From Streptomyces lunaelactis (GTDB lineage Bacteria; Actinomycetota; Actinomycetes; Streptomycetales; Streptomycetaceae), in NCBI RefSeq assembly GCF_003054555.1, contig NZ_CP026304.1:6262001-6326000 (forward strand): a DNA stretch of 64,000 nucleotides. The letters are read 5' to 3'. The position numbers and the translations under genes are program-made. This document shows positions 15,798 through 25,024 of this stretch, in pieces (within the stretch, counting starts at the first letter, position 1; every line of letters starts with the position of its first letter). The notes beneath the pieces were generated by a model. The model did no database searches and was not told where the DNA came from. It saw only the letters and a program-made list of their open reading frames with translations.

Positions 15798-18062
15798 TCA
15801 GATGTCCGTCTTGAGGTCCGCTGCCATGGAATTCACACTCGCCTCGGACGCCCTGAATCCGCTCTGGGTGCCGGTGCGCGCCCATTCCCCTACATCCTCA
15901 AGGCCAGTTCTTTTATGTGCCTCTGCCGCAAGTTCAGCTGCCCTCTCGGTGTACTTGGTGTTGCTCTCCAGGCCATTTTCCCAATGCTCACCCATGACGG
16001 GGCCGGCCTCAGCCTTGGCCTTGCCCTCGGCGTCCTTGAACACCTCTTCGAGGATCATGCTGGTCACGGTGCCGGCGGCTCCTCCAGCGGCGGCCCCTCC
16101 GACAGGGCTGGCGATGAAGGTCGTGCCGACACCAACAGCGGTGCCGACCACGCCCGAAATCCCGTTCTTCATCTGGGCCACGGAGTGTTCGTAAGCCTTG
16201 TCCTTCTCCTCGGCCTCGCCGGCGACGGCTTCCGCGCGGGCTTGTGCAAGGGTTCCCGAGACTTCACCCGATCCGTGTGCAATTTGCTCAACGACAAACT
16301 GTGGATCGTTGGAGTAGCGCAGGTCCGCTGGAAGCTCGGGGTTGAGGTGATAGTCCATGAGGTTCGCCATGTAGGCTTTCTGACTCACCTCAATTGCAGC
16401 ATAGCCTTCGTCGTCCTGGCCAACGGTGAACAGGAATCGCGTGACGTCCCGGTGATTCATGTCGGCCTGAGAGCCGGCGAGCGGGAAGAGCCTGTTCGTG
16501 TCCTCGTCACCGTCATCGGTCATCGCGCGGTTGATATCCGGCAGATATTCCGACGCGATCTGCCCCATGCTGTCCGACATGAAGCCATGCTTGGTGAGGC
16601 GCGTGTTGTCCTCCGAGATGGACTCGACGATGCTTTTCATGAGGTTGGCCTGCTCCGCGTTGTGCGGCGGCGTGTCAACGGTGGGCAGCTCGCCGGCCGG
16701 GTGACCCGTCGTCGCCGCTTCCAGGGCAAGTGCCAGGTTGTTGCGGCCCTCGATGCTGTCCTCGAGTTCGCTGTCCATCTCCGGGGGCCAGTCGCGCTCC
16801 TCGAAGAGGTAGTCGAAGTTGGAGAGCTCGTCCTTGACCTCCTTCCCGTCCTTGTCCTTCGTCTTGAAGTCGTGATCCTCATCCTTCGTGACAAAGTCGG
16901 AGTTGAAGAAGTCGGTCGCTGCATCGGGGCTGTTCGAAAGCGCCTTCAAGAAGCCGATCATGGGATCCGAGCCGGAGTCTGTGCCGGTCCGGTTCAGATT
17001 CGGGTCCATTCCCATGTGCATCCACAGCGTGGGCGTGTGGCGGCCGTTGCTGCTGGCTGCTTTCTCGGTCTTCATCAGCTCGGTGCCGTAGTCGTTGAGG
17101 AACCGGTCCTCGAAGTTTCCCCAGCGCATGAGATTGCTCATCACCTGGAAGCCTTGGGTCGTGCTGTTCTTGTGCACCGGCTGGCTGCCGAGATCTGTCA
17201 TCTCGTACTTCCACTTCGACATGTCAGGCGTGTCGGCCTGGGTCGCGGTGGCCAGCGTGAGGCTGAGGTTCTTCTGGAGATCGTCGAACTGCTCACGCCG
17301 TTCAGGGAAGAGATCCCGGTTCTTCGCGGGGTCGTTGATGCCGGCCCAGAATTCCAGCGTGCCTTTCGCGGTCAGTTTCTCGGCGAAGTGCTCGGCGAAG
17401 ATCTGATCACCGGAGTACTTCTGCAGCCCCGCGTTGAGCCGGTCGAACTCCTTGACCGTCAGGTCCTCAGGGTCCTTCTTCGCCAGCGCGGCCAGCTCTT
17501 CCGCTTCCTTGACGGCGGCAGCCGCCGAGTCGCGGTCCTTGTACACCGCGTCCGAGAAACCGAGGTCGGTGAGGTCGACGAGTGCCTTGAGGGACGTGGC
17601 AGCGGTGCTGTCTATCTCGGTGGCCTTGTCGAGGATCCCCTGGAGCTCGTTGCGGAGCTCATTGACATCCTTCTGGCCGGTGGAGCTCTTGGAGTCCGGG
17701 TTCTCCTCGACGGTGAACGCGTCACCCTTCGCCGTGACGGTGAGGTGCTTCCCCCGGCCCCGCTCGACGGCTTCCTTGAGCAGGCGTTGCTGGGTCTTCA
17801 GCTCGTCGCGGGTGTCGGTCATGATGTCCCGGATCGACGTCGCCTGTGTGTGGGCGTCGGCGAACTCTCCGGAGGTCTTGCCGATGAACTCGCGGGAGAC
17901 CGTGGCGTTGTAGCCGGACCAGTTGGCCTTGAGAGCCTTGCCCCGGAGTCCTTCCCGCGCGTCTTTCTCCAGCTCTTTGAGCTTGGTGAGCATGCTCGTC
18001 CAGTCGGTGACCGTGTCATCGAGCATTTTGAAGTTGGCCGAGTGAAGGGCTTCGAAATCCAT
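15798..18062 (-). CDS. Large WXG-headed ESX-associated protein (DUF6571-like)
   Basis: This 754-aa protein starts with a helical domain carrying a WxG motif (W48-S-G50 in KANWSGYNA), like WXG100/LXG proteins. A long, mostly helical, charged region follows, with the segment GFQVMSNLMRWGNFEDRFLN (about 305-325), which I recall from Streptomyces DUF6571 proteins. Near residues 635-680 there is a Gly/Ala-rich hydrophobic stretch (GVVGTAVGVGTTFIASPVGG) that could insert into a membrane. No enzyme motif is recognised. The upstream gene ends 12 bases before its ATG, so the two are coupled. It is a good candidate for a substrate or effector, but the role is inferred from layout and location only. Confidence 0.72.
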   Translation of the reverse strand: MDFEALHSANFKMLDDTVTDWTSMLTKLKELEKDAREGLRGKALKANWSGYNATVSREFIGKTSGEFADAHTQATSIRDIMTDTRDELKTQQRLLKEAVERGRGKHLTVTAKGDAFTVEENPDSKSSTGQKDVNELRNELQGILDKATEIDSTAATSLKALVDLTDLGFSDAVYKDRDSAAAAVKEAEELAALAKKDPEDLTVKEFDRLNAGLQKYSGDQIFAEHFAEKLTAKGTLEFWAGINDPAKNRDLFPERREQFDDLQKNLSLTLATATQADTPDMSKWKYEMTDLGSQPVHKNSTTQGFQVMSNLMRWGNFEDRFLNDYGTELMKTEKAASSNGRHTPTLWMHMGMDPNLNRTGTDSGSDPMIGFLKALSNSPDAATDFFNSDFVTKDEDHDFKTKDKDGKEVKDELSNFDYLFEERDWPPEMDSELEDSIEGRNNLALALEAATTGHPAGELPTVDTPPHNAEQANLMKSIVESISEDNTRLTKHGFMSDSMGQIASEYLPDINRAMTDDGDEDTNRLFPLAGSQADMNHRDVTRFLFTVGQDDEGYAAIEVSQKAYMANLMDYHLNPELPADLRYSNDPQFVVEQIAHGSGEVSGTLAQARAEAVAGEAEEKDKAYEHSVAQMKNGISGVVGTAVGVGTTFIASPVGGAAAGGAAGTVTSMILEEVFKDAEGKAKAEAGPVMGEHWENGLESNTKYTERAAELAAEAHKRTGLEDVGEWARTGTQSGFRASEASVNSMAADLKTDI

Positions 18063-18074
18063 GCCGCCGTACCC

Positions 18075-18575
18075 CTAGTCCTTCTTGTCCTTCTTATCCT
18101 TCTCGCCATAGACCGGGTTGTCCTTGCCCGGCGGTGCGTACGACTCGTCGAAGCCGCTGTCGAGCGTGTGGATGCTGCTTACATGCCGCTGGATGAAGAT
18201 TTCGTCGCCCTGGTGCGCATTCTTGGTGAAGTCCATGTGGTTCGAGATGAGCGCGCAGGCATCCATGACCGAGCCGAGCTGCTTGTCCCAACGCAGTGAG
18301 ACATGCGACAGCGCCCCGCCCAGAGCGAAGCCCTGCGTTGTGAGACTGGTTCCGGCTGAGTCGGTGCTGGTCACCCGCCCTTCCTTCCACAGCCGGTTGT
18401 ACAGCTTGAACGCCTCATCACCGATCGCGGCCAGATCCTTTTGGTTGACCGTCAGATCTCCCACCGGGCTGCCGGCGTTGGGCCTGTCCTCCGGCGGCAA
18501 TCCGTTCAGCTGCATCCCCGTCGACTGGCGCTCCGCCGCCGACGCCTTCAGCTGCTCCCACTCATCCCACGCCAT
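18075..18575 (-). CDS. Probable helical partner protein of the WXG-headed protein
   Basis: This 166-aa protein begins MAWDEWEQLKASAAERQ. ATG 18575 is preferred over an upstream start because GAAGGAA sits 7 bases before it. The middle is a helical hairpin (FALGGALSHVSLRWDKQLGS, then DACALISNHMDFTKN) with a W in the turn but no WxG. The C-terminus is a lysine/aspartate run (GEKDKKDKKD). The size and hairpin suggest an Esx-like partner or chaperone for the 754-aa product encoded 12 bases downstream. No known family is certain. It lies between eccC and that gene on the same strand. Confidence 0.65.
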   Translation of the reverse strand: MAWDEWEQLKASAAERQSTGMQLNGLPPEDRPNAGSPVGDLTVNQKDLAAIGDEAFKLYNRLWKEGRVTSTDSAGTSLTTQGFALGGALSHVSLRWDKQLGSVMDACALISNHMDFTKNAHQGDEIFIQRHVSSIHTLDSGFDESYAPPGKDNPVYGEKDKKDKKD

Positions 18576-18644
18576 CTGCGGGTTCCTTCCCCCGTGTGTG
18601 CCGATGAACGGCACATTCCGCATCAACTTATTGATTCGCTTCGG

Positions 18645-18767
18645 CTACTCGCAAGCGCGGTCCGTGACGTCGGTCTTGAGGCTGTACATCAAGTTGTCCA
18701 CGGCATACGCCTGTTTGGACTGGCTGGGCAGCGGCTTGGCCGTCACTATCAGGCAGACCGCGTCCAC
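18645..18767 (-). CDS. Small or truncated reading frame between eccC and the partner gene
   Basis: Just downstream of eccC the minus strand is open to a TAG at 18645. From a GTG at 18767 it encodes 40 residues: a short hydrophobic start (VDAVCLIVTA) followed by KPLPSQSKQAYAVDNLMYS and a DRACE end. The composition looks like real coding sequence, with a membrane-like N-terminus and third-position GC. There is no good ribosome site, and the frame continues open upstream inside eccC without an ATG. It may be a tiny membrane protein translated after eccC, or the 3' relic of a larger gene. Confidence 0.35.
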   Translation of the reverse strand: MDAVCLIVTAKPLPSQSKQAYAVDNLMYSLKTDVTDRACE

Positions 18768-18784
18768 GACCGCTGCGCCGACCG

Positions 18785-21700
18785 TCAGTGCAGCTCCGTC
18801 GGCATCAGCCCCGTCTGCACCAGCGGATTCCCCCGCTGCCGCGAGATGAAAATGCCCCGTCCCGCCGGCATCGGCCGCATCCTCGTGCCGCCGAGTACGT
18901 CGCCCTCTTGCGGGTCGCCGGAGAGCAGCACACCCTGCGCGCCCAGCTCCATCATCCGCTGCATGAACGGTTCGTACGCGGCCCGGCTCGCGCCGGCCCC
19001 GCTGCGGGCGATGATGAAGCGGACGCCCACGTCACGCGCGAACGGCAGATGTTCCGTGAGCTTGGCCAGCGGGTTGCCGCTCGAGGTGGACACCAGGTCG
19101 TAGTCGTCGACGACCACATACACCGACGGTCCCTGCCACCAGCTGCGGTCCCGCAGCTGCTGCGCAGTGACATCGGCCGACGGAGTGCGGCGCTGCATCA
19201 GATCCATGAGTGCGTCGACGTGGTGGTCCATGTTGTTGGACATGGGGACGTACTCCGCCAGGTGTGTGGACGGGGTGACGTCCAGCAGCCCGCGCCGGTT
19301 GTCGATCACGAAGAGCTTGCAGGCATTGCCGTCGTACCGCTCGCTCAACTGCTTGATGAGCAGCCGCAGCAGGTTGGACTTGCCGGATTCGCTCTCCCCG
19401 AAAACCAGGAAGAACGGGTCGCGCTCGAAGTTGACGTAGACCGGTTCCAGGTTGTTCTCGTCGATGGCGAACGAGACCCCGCGCTCCGGGTGCGCAGAGC
19501 CGGCCGGAAGGTTACCCACCGGCAGTTCGCGCGGCAGCAGCCGCACTGCCGGGGCTCCCGGCGCGGTCCAGTGCCGGGTGACTTCCTGTGTCATGGCGGC
19601 CGTGGCCTCGGACAGGTCGCTGTCGGAGTTGATGCCGTCGATCCGCGGTACCGCCGCCATGATGTGCAGCTTCTCCGGGCTCAGACCGCGTCCTGGTACG
19701 CCCGCCGGGACGTTGACGGCTGCCTTGCGGTCCACCTCGGAGTCCATCGTGTCGCCGAGACGCAGCTCCAGCCGGTTCATCAGGTGGTCCTTGATGTTGG
19801 CGCGGACCTCCATCGAGCGCGAGGCGGTGAGGATCACATGGATGCCATAGCCGAGACCGCGCGATGCGATATCCAGGACGGGCTGTTCCAGGCCCTCGTA
19901 GTCCGTACGGAAGTTGCCCCAGCCGTCGATGACCAGGAACACATCACCCCACGGCTGCTCCGTCATCGAGATGTCGCCGCGCGCCCGCAGCCTGCGGAAG
20001 GTGGCGATGGAGTCGATGCCCGCGCTGCGGAAGTACTCCTCGCGGCGCGCCATGATGCCGTACACCTCGGCGACCGTCCGCCGTACCCGCTCCGGGTCGA
20101 GGCGCGAAGCGACCCCGCCGACATGCGGCAGGCCGGCGATCGAGGACATACCGCCGCCACCGAAGTCGAGGCCGTAGAACTGCACTTCCTGCGGTGTGTG
20201 AGTCAGCGCGAACGCTGAGATGAGCGTCCGCAGCAGGGTCGACTTGCCGGACTGCGGGCCGCCGACGATCTGCATGTGGCCCGCTGCTCCGGAGAAGTCC
20301 CGGTAGAGAGTGTCGCGGCGCTGCTCGTACGGCTTGTCGACCACACCCAGCGGGACGACGAGACGGCCCGCGCCCTCGTACCCGGGCTGAGTCAGCCCAC
20401 GGCCCTGCACATTCGAGAGTCCGGGCAGCAGCTCGTCCAGCGACGGCGGGTTGTCCAGCGGGGGCAGCCACACCTGGTGGGCCTCGGCGCCCCGCCCCTC
20501 GAGCCGCCGCACGATCACATCGAGCACGGTGTCGGCCAGCGCGTCGTCCTCCGCCGTACGCGCCTCCGGCACCTGGCGCTGAGCACTGGGTTCGACGTAC
20601 CGGATCGGCACCGGAGCCGCCGTGAACGGTACGGGCCTGCGGTCCACCGGAAGCGGTCCACCGGGGGAAGCCGTCTGCTGGGGGTTCGTGCGGTACACCC
20701 CGGAGACGTACGCCGCCTTGAACCGCACCATCTCGTCCGTACCGTATTTCAGATACCCGGAGCCGGGAACGTTGGGCAGCTGGTAGGCATCGGGCACGCC
20801 GAGCGCAGCACGCGACTCGGCCGCGGAGAACGTCCGCAGGCCGATCCGGTACGACAGATACGTCTCAAGTCCGCGCAGCCGTCCCTCCTCCAGGCGCTGC
20901 GAGGCCAGCAGGAGATGGACGCCCAGCGAACGCCCGATACGTCCGATCTGCACGAACATCTCGATGAAGTCCGGCATGGCGGTGAGGAGTTCACTGAACT
21001 CGTCGATGACAAGAACGAGTGACGGGATGGGCTGCAGCAGCGCACCCGCCGCACGTGCCTTCTCGTAGTCGTGAATGTTGGCGTAGTTGCCCGCGTCGCG
21101 GAGCATCTCCTGCCGGCGGTTGAGTTCGCCACGGATGGAGTCGCCCATCCGGTCCACCAGCGTCAGGTCGTCCGCAAGGTTGGTGATCACTGCGGCGACA
21201 TGCGGCATTTGGGACATGCCGGCGAAGGTGGCGCCGCCCTTGAAGTCCGCGAGGACGAAGTTGAGCGTCTCCGACGAATGCGTGACGGCGAGGCCCAGTA
21301 CGAGCGTGCGCAGCAGCTCGGACTTACCGGAACCGGTTGCGCCCACGCACAGGCCGTGTGGGCCCATGCCCTCCTGCGCCGCCTCCTTGAGATCCAGCAT
21401 TACCGGGGTGCCGTCTTCGCCGACGCCGATCGGGACACGCAGCCGCTCCGCCTGGGAACGGGGGCGCCAGGTGCGGCTGACATCGACGGAGGCCGCGTCG
21501 CCAAGGTTCAGCAGGTCGGTGAAGTCGAGGTTGGCGAGCAGTGGTTCGTCGTCGTCGCCACCCGATGCCACGCGGAGCGGAGCGAGCTGGCGGGCGAGGG
21601 CCTCAGCGGCTTCGCGACTCAGCCGGTCGGGCGTCCCGTCGTACACCAGGCCGTGTCCCGACTCCAGTTGAAGGGAGTCGGGGTGCACGACCACCGACAG

Positions 21701-22756
21701 GCCGCCGCGCGCCCCGGTCACCTCGCCGGGTACGACCTCGATGACCGTCACGCCCTGCAGCCCTTCGGCTGCCGCGAGCGCCGACATGGGGGGTACCGAC
21801 TGGCCATCCAGTACGACGATGATGTGCGGTTGATCCAGGAGCGGCTGGCTGCCGCCGAAGCGGGGCCGGCCCTCGAGACGCCCGGCGAGCATGTCGTCCA
21901 GGTCGCGTGCGTCGGTGGTGATGAAACGGCGGCTGCCCGCGCCGTCGCCGCTGCCCGGGGCCTGGACGTGCGGAAGCCACTTCGCCCACTCCCACTGCGG
22001 GGCCGTCTCGCGTCCGGTGGCGATGGCGACGACCAGGTCCTCGGGGGAGTGCAGGGAGGTGAGCGAGCCGACCATCGCGCGGGCTGTGGCGCGGACGGAC
22101 TCGGCGTCGCCGCTGACCGTCAGGTGGTAGAAGGCGCGCAGCGAGATGGCCATGGGCAGGCCGTCCAGCGTGCCGTGCGCCGTCAGGAACTGCTGCATCG
22201 CCCCTGCGGTGAGCGGCTCCAGCTCGTCCACGGGCGCCGTCTCGGGGGCGATGAGGGGGGTCGCGAGCTGCTGGCTGCCCAGGCCGATGCGCACCTGTCC
22301 GAAGTCGTCGTCGCCGACGCGGCGCTCCCAGACCCGGCTGCCCTCGGCGACCAGCGCCCACAACTGCTCAGGGGACGGGTGGAGATAGAACTGTGCGTCG
22401 CGCTGCAGGTGCGCGGTCCTCAGGACCGTCCGCCTCGTCTGCGTCAGGTACTTCAGGTAGTCGCGCCGCATGTCGGCGAGCTGCCCCTGGGTGCCGCGCC
22501 GGTAGCGGACCAGCATCGCGATGGCCATGCCGACCGTCGACGCGATCATCACCATGCCCATGATCCGCATGATCGGATTCGGGGTCATGAAGAAGAAGAC
22601 GACAGAACCGCCCATACCCAGCATCGGCAGCAGCTGCATCAGCGCCCCCTCCTGCTGTCCTCTCGGCAGCTCGGGCGGGGGTTGCAACTGCACCTGCTCA
22701 CCGGGCACTTCGGTGGGCAGGGCCCGCGGTGGGCGCTTGACGACGATCTGGCTCAC
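18785..22756 (-). CDS. eccC: Type VII secretion ATPase EccC (FtsK/SpoIIIE family)
   Basis: This 1323-aa protein is the motor and substrate receptor of the ESX translocon. Two membrane helices sit near residues 40-85 (GGSVVFFFMT, IMGMVMIASTVGMAIAML). Three FtsK-type ATPase domains follow, each with a Walker A: GATGSGKSELL (about 471), GGPQSGKSTLL (about 832) and GESESGKSNLL (about 1119). Walker B strands read SLVLVIDEFSE, DVFLVIDGWGN and SVYVVVDDYDL. All three domains are fused in one chain, as in Streptomyces and Gram-positive systems, rather than split into EccCa/Cb. Start GTG 22756 gives the usual EccC N-terminus MSQIVVKRPPRALPTEVPGE. It is divergent from eccD. Confidence 0.96.
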   Translation of the reverse strand: MSQIVVKRPPRALPTEVPGEQVQLQPPPELPRGQQEGALMQLLPMLGMGGSVVFFFMTPNPIMRIMGMVMIASTVGMAIAMLVRYRRGTQGQLADMRRDYLKYLTQTRRTVLRTAHLQRDAQFYLHPSPEQLWALVAEGSRVWERRVGDDDFGQVRIGLGSQQLATPLIAPETAPVDELEPLTAGAMQQFLTAHGTLDGLPMAISLRAFYHLTVSGDAESVRATARAMVGSLTSLHSPEDLVVAIATGRETAPQWEWAKWLPHVQAPGSGDGAGSRRFITTDARDLDDMLAGRLEGRPRFGGSQPLLDQPHIIVVLDGQSVPPMSALAAAEGLQGVTVIEVVPGEVTGARGGLSVVVHPDSLQLESGHGLVYDGTPDRLSREAAEALARQLAPLRVASGGDDDEPLLANLDFTDLLNLGDAASVDVSRTWRPRSQAERLRVPIGVGEDGTPVMLDLKEAAQEGMGPHGLCVGATGSGKSELLRTLVLGLAVTHSSETLNFVLADFKGGATFAGMSQMPHVAAVITNLADDLTLVDRMGDSIRGELNRRQEMLRDAGNYANIHDYEKARAAGALLQPIPSLVLVIDEFSELLTAMPDFIEMFVQIGRIGRSLGVHLLLASQRLEEGRLRGLETYLSYRIGLRTFSAAESRAALGVPDAYQLPNVPGSGYLKYGTDEMVRFKAAYVSGVYRTNPQQTASPGGPLPVDRRPVPFTAAPVPIRYVEPSAQRQVPEARTAEDDALADTVLDVIVRRLEGRGAEAHQVWLPPLDNPPSLDELLPGLSNVQGRGLTQPGYEGAGRLVVPLGVVDKPYEQRRDTLYRDFSGAAGHMQIVGGPQSGKSTLLRTLISAFALTHTPQEVQFYGLDFGGGGMSSIAGLPHVGGVASRLDPERVRRTVAEVYGIMARREEYFRSAGIDSIATFRRLRARGDISMTEQPWGDVFLVIDGWGNFRTDYEGLEQPVLDIASRGLGYGIHVILTASRSMEVRANIKDHLMNRLELRLGDTMDSEVDRKAAVNVPAGVPGRGLSPEKLHIMAAVPRIDGINSDSDLSEATAAMTQEVTRHWTAPGAPAVRLLPRELPVGNLPAGSAHPERGVSFAIDENNLEPVYVNFERDPFFLVFGESESGKSNLLRLLIKQLSERYDGNACKLFVIDNRRGLLDVTPSTHLAEYVPMSNNMDHHVDALMDLMQRRTPSADVTAQQLRDRSWWQGPSVYVVVDDYDLVSTSSGNPLAKLTEHLPFARDVGVRFIIARSGAGASRAAYEPFMQRMMELGAQGVLLSGDPQEGDVLGGTRMRPMPAGRGIFISRQRGNPLVQTGLMPTELH

Positions 22757-22974
22757 AGCTCACCAATTCCCTTGCCGGATGGAAATGTTCCTATCGGCGC
22801 CCCCGTGGCGACGGGCTCCATCCGCGGGGAGGGATCCTACTTGCGTGGCCGGTGAACGGTTGGCGGTAGGGTGGCGCGACGCGTTTGCTCGCCCGTGAAC
22901 TACCGCAAAAAAAGGGTCATTCGGGGAGCAAAGCGAGGCTCACGATCCATGAGAACCACGAGGGGATGCAGCAG
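22757..22974. promoter_or_regulatory. Divergent eccC / eccD promoter region
   Basis: This gap separates two divergent translocon genes and must hold both promoters. TAGGGT (22867-22872) is a possible -10 for eccD, with TTGCGT 20 bases before it, a longer spacing than ideal. A seven-A run lies at about 22905-22911. No operator-like palindrome stands out. Confidence 0.35.
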
Positions 22975-24480
22975 GTGAGTATGACGGCCCCAGCGGCGGC
23001 CACCGGAACCGGTCACCCGGCTCCCGCGGCTCCGTCCAGCGGCGGAACCGGTTTCTGCCGAGTCACGGTCGTCGCGCCGGACGGTCGCGTCGACGTGGCA
23101 CTGCCCGAGGACATCCCCGTCGCCGATCTCTACCCGGAGATCCTCCGTCTGTCCGGACAGAGCCCGGCCCAGGGTGCCCCGGTCGGGTACCACCTGGTGC
23201 GTCGCGACGGAACCGTGCTCGACAGCGCGCGCTCCCTGGCGTCCCAGCGCATCCTCGACGGTGAGCTCCTGTCGCTGCGGCCCTTCGCCGAATCTCTGCC
23301 CCCGGCGGTCTTCGACGACGTCTCCGACGCCGTTGCTTCCGCCGTCGCACGGGACCGCACCCTCTGGAACGACAGCCTGATGCGCGGTGCCGGGCTCTTC
23401 GGCGGGTCCGTCCTGCTGGTACTGCTCGCCTTCGTGCTGTGGACCGCCGACCCCCGGCACGATATGCACGGTCTGCCCGGCATCCTGGCCACCGTCACCG
23501 GCGTACTGCTGCTCGCGCTCGCCGGCGTACGGGCACGGGTGTACGACGACCGGGCCTCGTCCGTCGCCCTGGGCATCGGCTCGATGGCGAACGCCGCTGT
23601 CGCCGGTGCCGGACTGCTGCCGCTGGCACAGGGGCAGGGCATCGGCAAGCTGCAGTTCCTGCTCGCCTGCGCTGCCGTGCTGATCGCTTCGGTGATCCTG
23701 ATGATCGTCGCCCCTGGCGGAGACGGTCCCTTCGTCGCGTTCGTCTTCGCCGCCTCCGTCGGCCTGCTGGTGACCTTCGCCGCGATCACGACCAGGATGG
23801 AGCCGGCCGAGACCGCCGCGGTGTGCGCCTCGCTCGCCGTGGGAGCCCTTGCCTTCCTGCCCGGCCTCTCCACGCGTTTCGCCCGCCTCCCCATCGGCTT
23901 CGAGCCTCCCCGTACGGCCGTCGGCGAATACGGAACCGACCCTGTGCCCCAGGGCCCGGTCGATGCCGAGCGCATCGCGGCGATGGCCCGGCGCGGCCAC
24001 GAACTGCTGGTCGGCCTGGTCGGTGGCTGCGCGCTGGTGGCTCTGGGTGCCGCGGCGGTTCTCGGCTTCTCCGGCAACGTGTGGGGACAGCTGCTCGCTC
24101 TCGCCACCGGCATCGCCATGCTGATGCGCGCGCACCTCTTCCGCTACAGCGCCCAGGTCGGCTGCGCCCTGGCGGCGGGCCTCGGCGCACTGACGCTGCT
24201 CGGTCTCGGGCTGTGCCTCAACCCCCCGAGGGGGTTGATGGCCGATGCCCTGAAGGGCGACGCCACGGCGCTCGACATCCGTACGGTCTGGCTCACCGCC
24301 GCGGTCGCCGGGCTCGCCGCGGTGATCACTGCCATCGGGCTGATCGTGCCGCGCAAGGGCGTCACGCCCTTCTGGGGCCGCTCTCTGGAGATCGCGGAGG
24401 CCTTTGTGCTGCTGACGCTCGTACCGCTGTGCCTCGCGGTCTTCGACGTCTACCATTCCATCCGTGCGATGACCTCCTGA
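22975..24480 (+). CDS. eccD: Type VII secretion integral membrane protein EccD
   Basis: This protein of about 501 aa is the polytopic channel component of ESX. An N-terminal ubiquitin-like domain (about 20-110: CRVTVVAPDGRVDVALPEDI through RILDGELLSLRP) is followed by about eleven membrane helices, among them GGSVLLVLLAFVLW, LQFLLACAAVLIASVILMIV and the last AFVLLTLVPLCLAVF. I chose GTG 22975, preceded at 9 bases by GAGGGG; ATG 22981 two codons later and ATG 22966 are alternatives. It is the last ESX gene; the ribosomal gene rpsO follows on the same strand after 168 bases. Confidence 0.93.
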   Translation: MSMTAPAAATGTGHPAPAAPSSGGTGFCRVTVVAPDGRVDVALPEDIPVADLYPEILRLSGQSPAQGAPVGYHLVRRDGTVLDSARSLASQRILDGELLSLRPFAESLPPAVFDDVSDAVASAVARDRTLWNDSLMRGAGLFGGSVLLVLLAFVLWTADPRHDMHGLPGILATVTGVLLLALAGVRARVYDDRASSVALGIGSMANAAVAGAGLLPLAQGQGIGKLQFLLACAAVLIASVILMIVAPGGDGPFVAFVFAASVGLLVTFAAITTRMEPAETAAVCASLAVGALAFLPGLSTRFARLPIGFEPPRTAVGEYGTDPVPQGPVDAERIAAMARRGHELLVGLVGGCALVALGAAAVLGFSGNVWGQLLALATGIAMLMRAHLFRYSAQVGCALAAGLGALTLLGLGLCLNPPRGLMADALKGDATALDIRTVWLTAAVAGLAAVITAIGLIVPRKGVTPFWGRSLEIAEAFVLLTLVPLCLAVFDVYHSIRAMTS

Positions 24481-24648
24481 CACACTGGTACGCTGTGTTA
24501 CGGCCGTTTGTGTACGCGACCTCCGGAGCTTCTTCACGAACTCTGCGGTCTGCGCTCATCGGACCTTCGCCTCCGAGTCACGGAAGCTCCCCTGAGATCA
24601 AGACCAGGGGCACTCGTGGGCGCATCGAACATCAAAGAGGAGTACCGA

Positions 24649-24939
24649 GTGTCTCTCGACGCCGCTACGAAGAAGCAGATCATGACCGAGTTCGGCACCA
24701 AGGAGGGCGACACCGGCTCCCCCGAGGTTCAGGTCGCGATGCTCTCCCGCCGCATCTCGGACCTGACCGAGCACCTCAAGACGCACAAGCACGACCACCA
24801 CTCCCGCCGTGGTCTGCTGATCCTGGTGGGCCAGCGCCGCCGTCTGCTGCAGTACCTGGCCAAGAAGGACATCCAGCGCTTCCGTGCCCTGGTCGACCGC
24901 CTCGGCATCCGCCGTGGTGCGGCCGGCGGTGCCAAGTAA
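24649..24939 (+). CDS. rpsO: 30S ribosomal protein S15
   Basis: This 96-aa protein has the normal S15 size and sequence: [20 protein letters not shown], then [20 protein letters not shown] and [14 protein letters not shown]. It binds 16S rRNA at the central domain junction and nucleates platform assembly. The GTG start at 24649 follows AGAGGAG. Together with pnp it forms the classic rpsO-pnp pair. A strong hairpin in the gap (24950-24986) would separate or process the two messages; in Streptomyces RNase III cleavage in this region is known. Confidence 0.97.
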   Translation: MSLDAATKKQIMTEFGTKEGDTGSPEVQVAMLSRRISDLTEHLKTHKHDHHSRRGLLILVGQRRRLLQYLAKKDIQRFRALVDRLGIRRGAAGGAK

Positions 24940-24949
24940 AGACGTCGTG

Positions 24950-24986
24950 AAGGGAGCGGTTCCCACTCATGGGGGGCCGCTCCCTT
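24950..24986 (+). terminator. Hairpin between rpsO and pnp
   Basis: AAGGGAGCGG (24950-24959) pairs perfectly with CCGCTCCCTT (24977-24986), and the stem extends inward with TTCCC against the G-run. It starts 11 bases after the rpsO stop. It may act as a partial terminator or as an RNase III processing site, as known for the rpsO-pnp intergenic region of Streptomyces. Confidence 0.8.
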
Positions 24987-24995
24987 TGCTGTACG

Positions 24996-25024
24996 TGCGC
25001 TACATACCGGACGGCATTTAGTCT
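24996..25024 (+). promoter_or_regulatory. Candidate pnp promoter
   Basis: TGCGCT (24996-25001) and TAGTCT (25019-25024) are 17 bases apart, immediately after the rpsO hairpin. This would give pnp its own transcript besides readthrough from rpsO. The -35 match is weak. Confidence 0.4.

Noticed and set aside
15408..18299. 963-codon plus-strand frame
   Set aside because: It is antisense to the lipoprotein, the 754-aa protein and its partner, all with starts and family features; composition is that of a mirror frame (Val/Leu/His/Arg).
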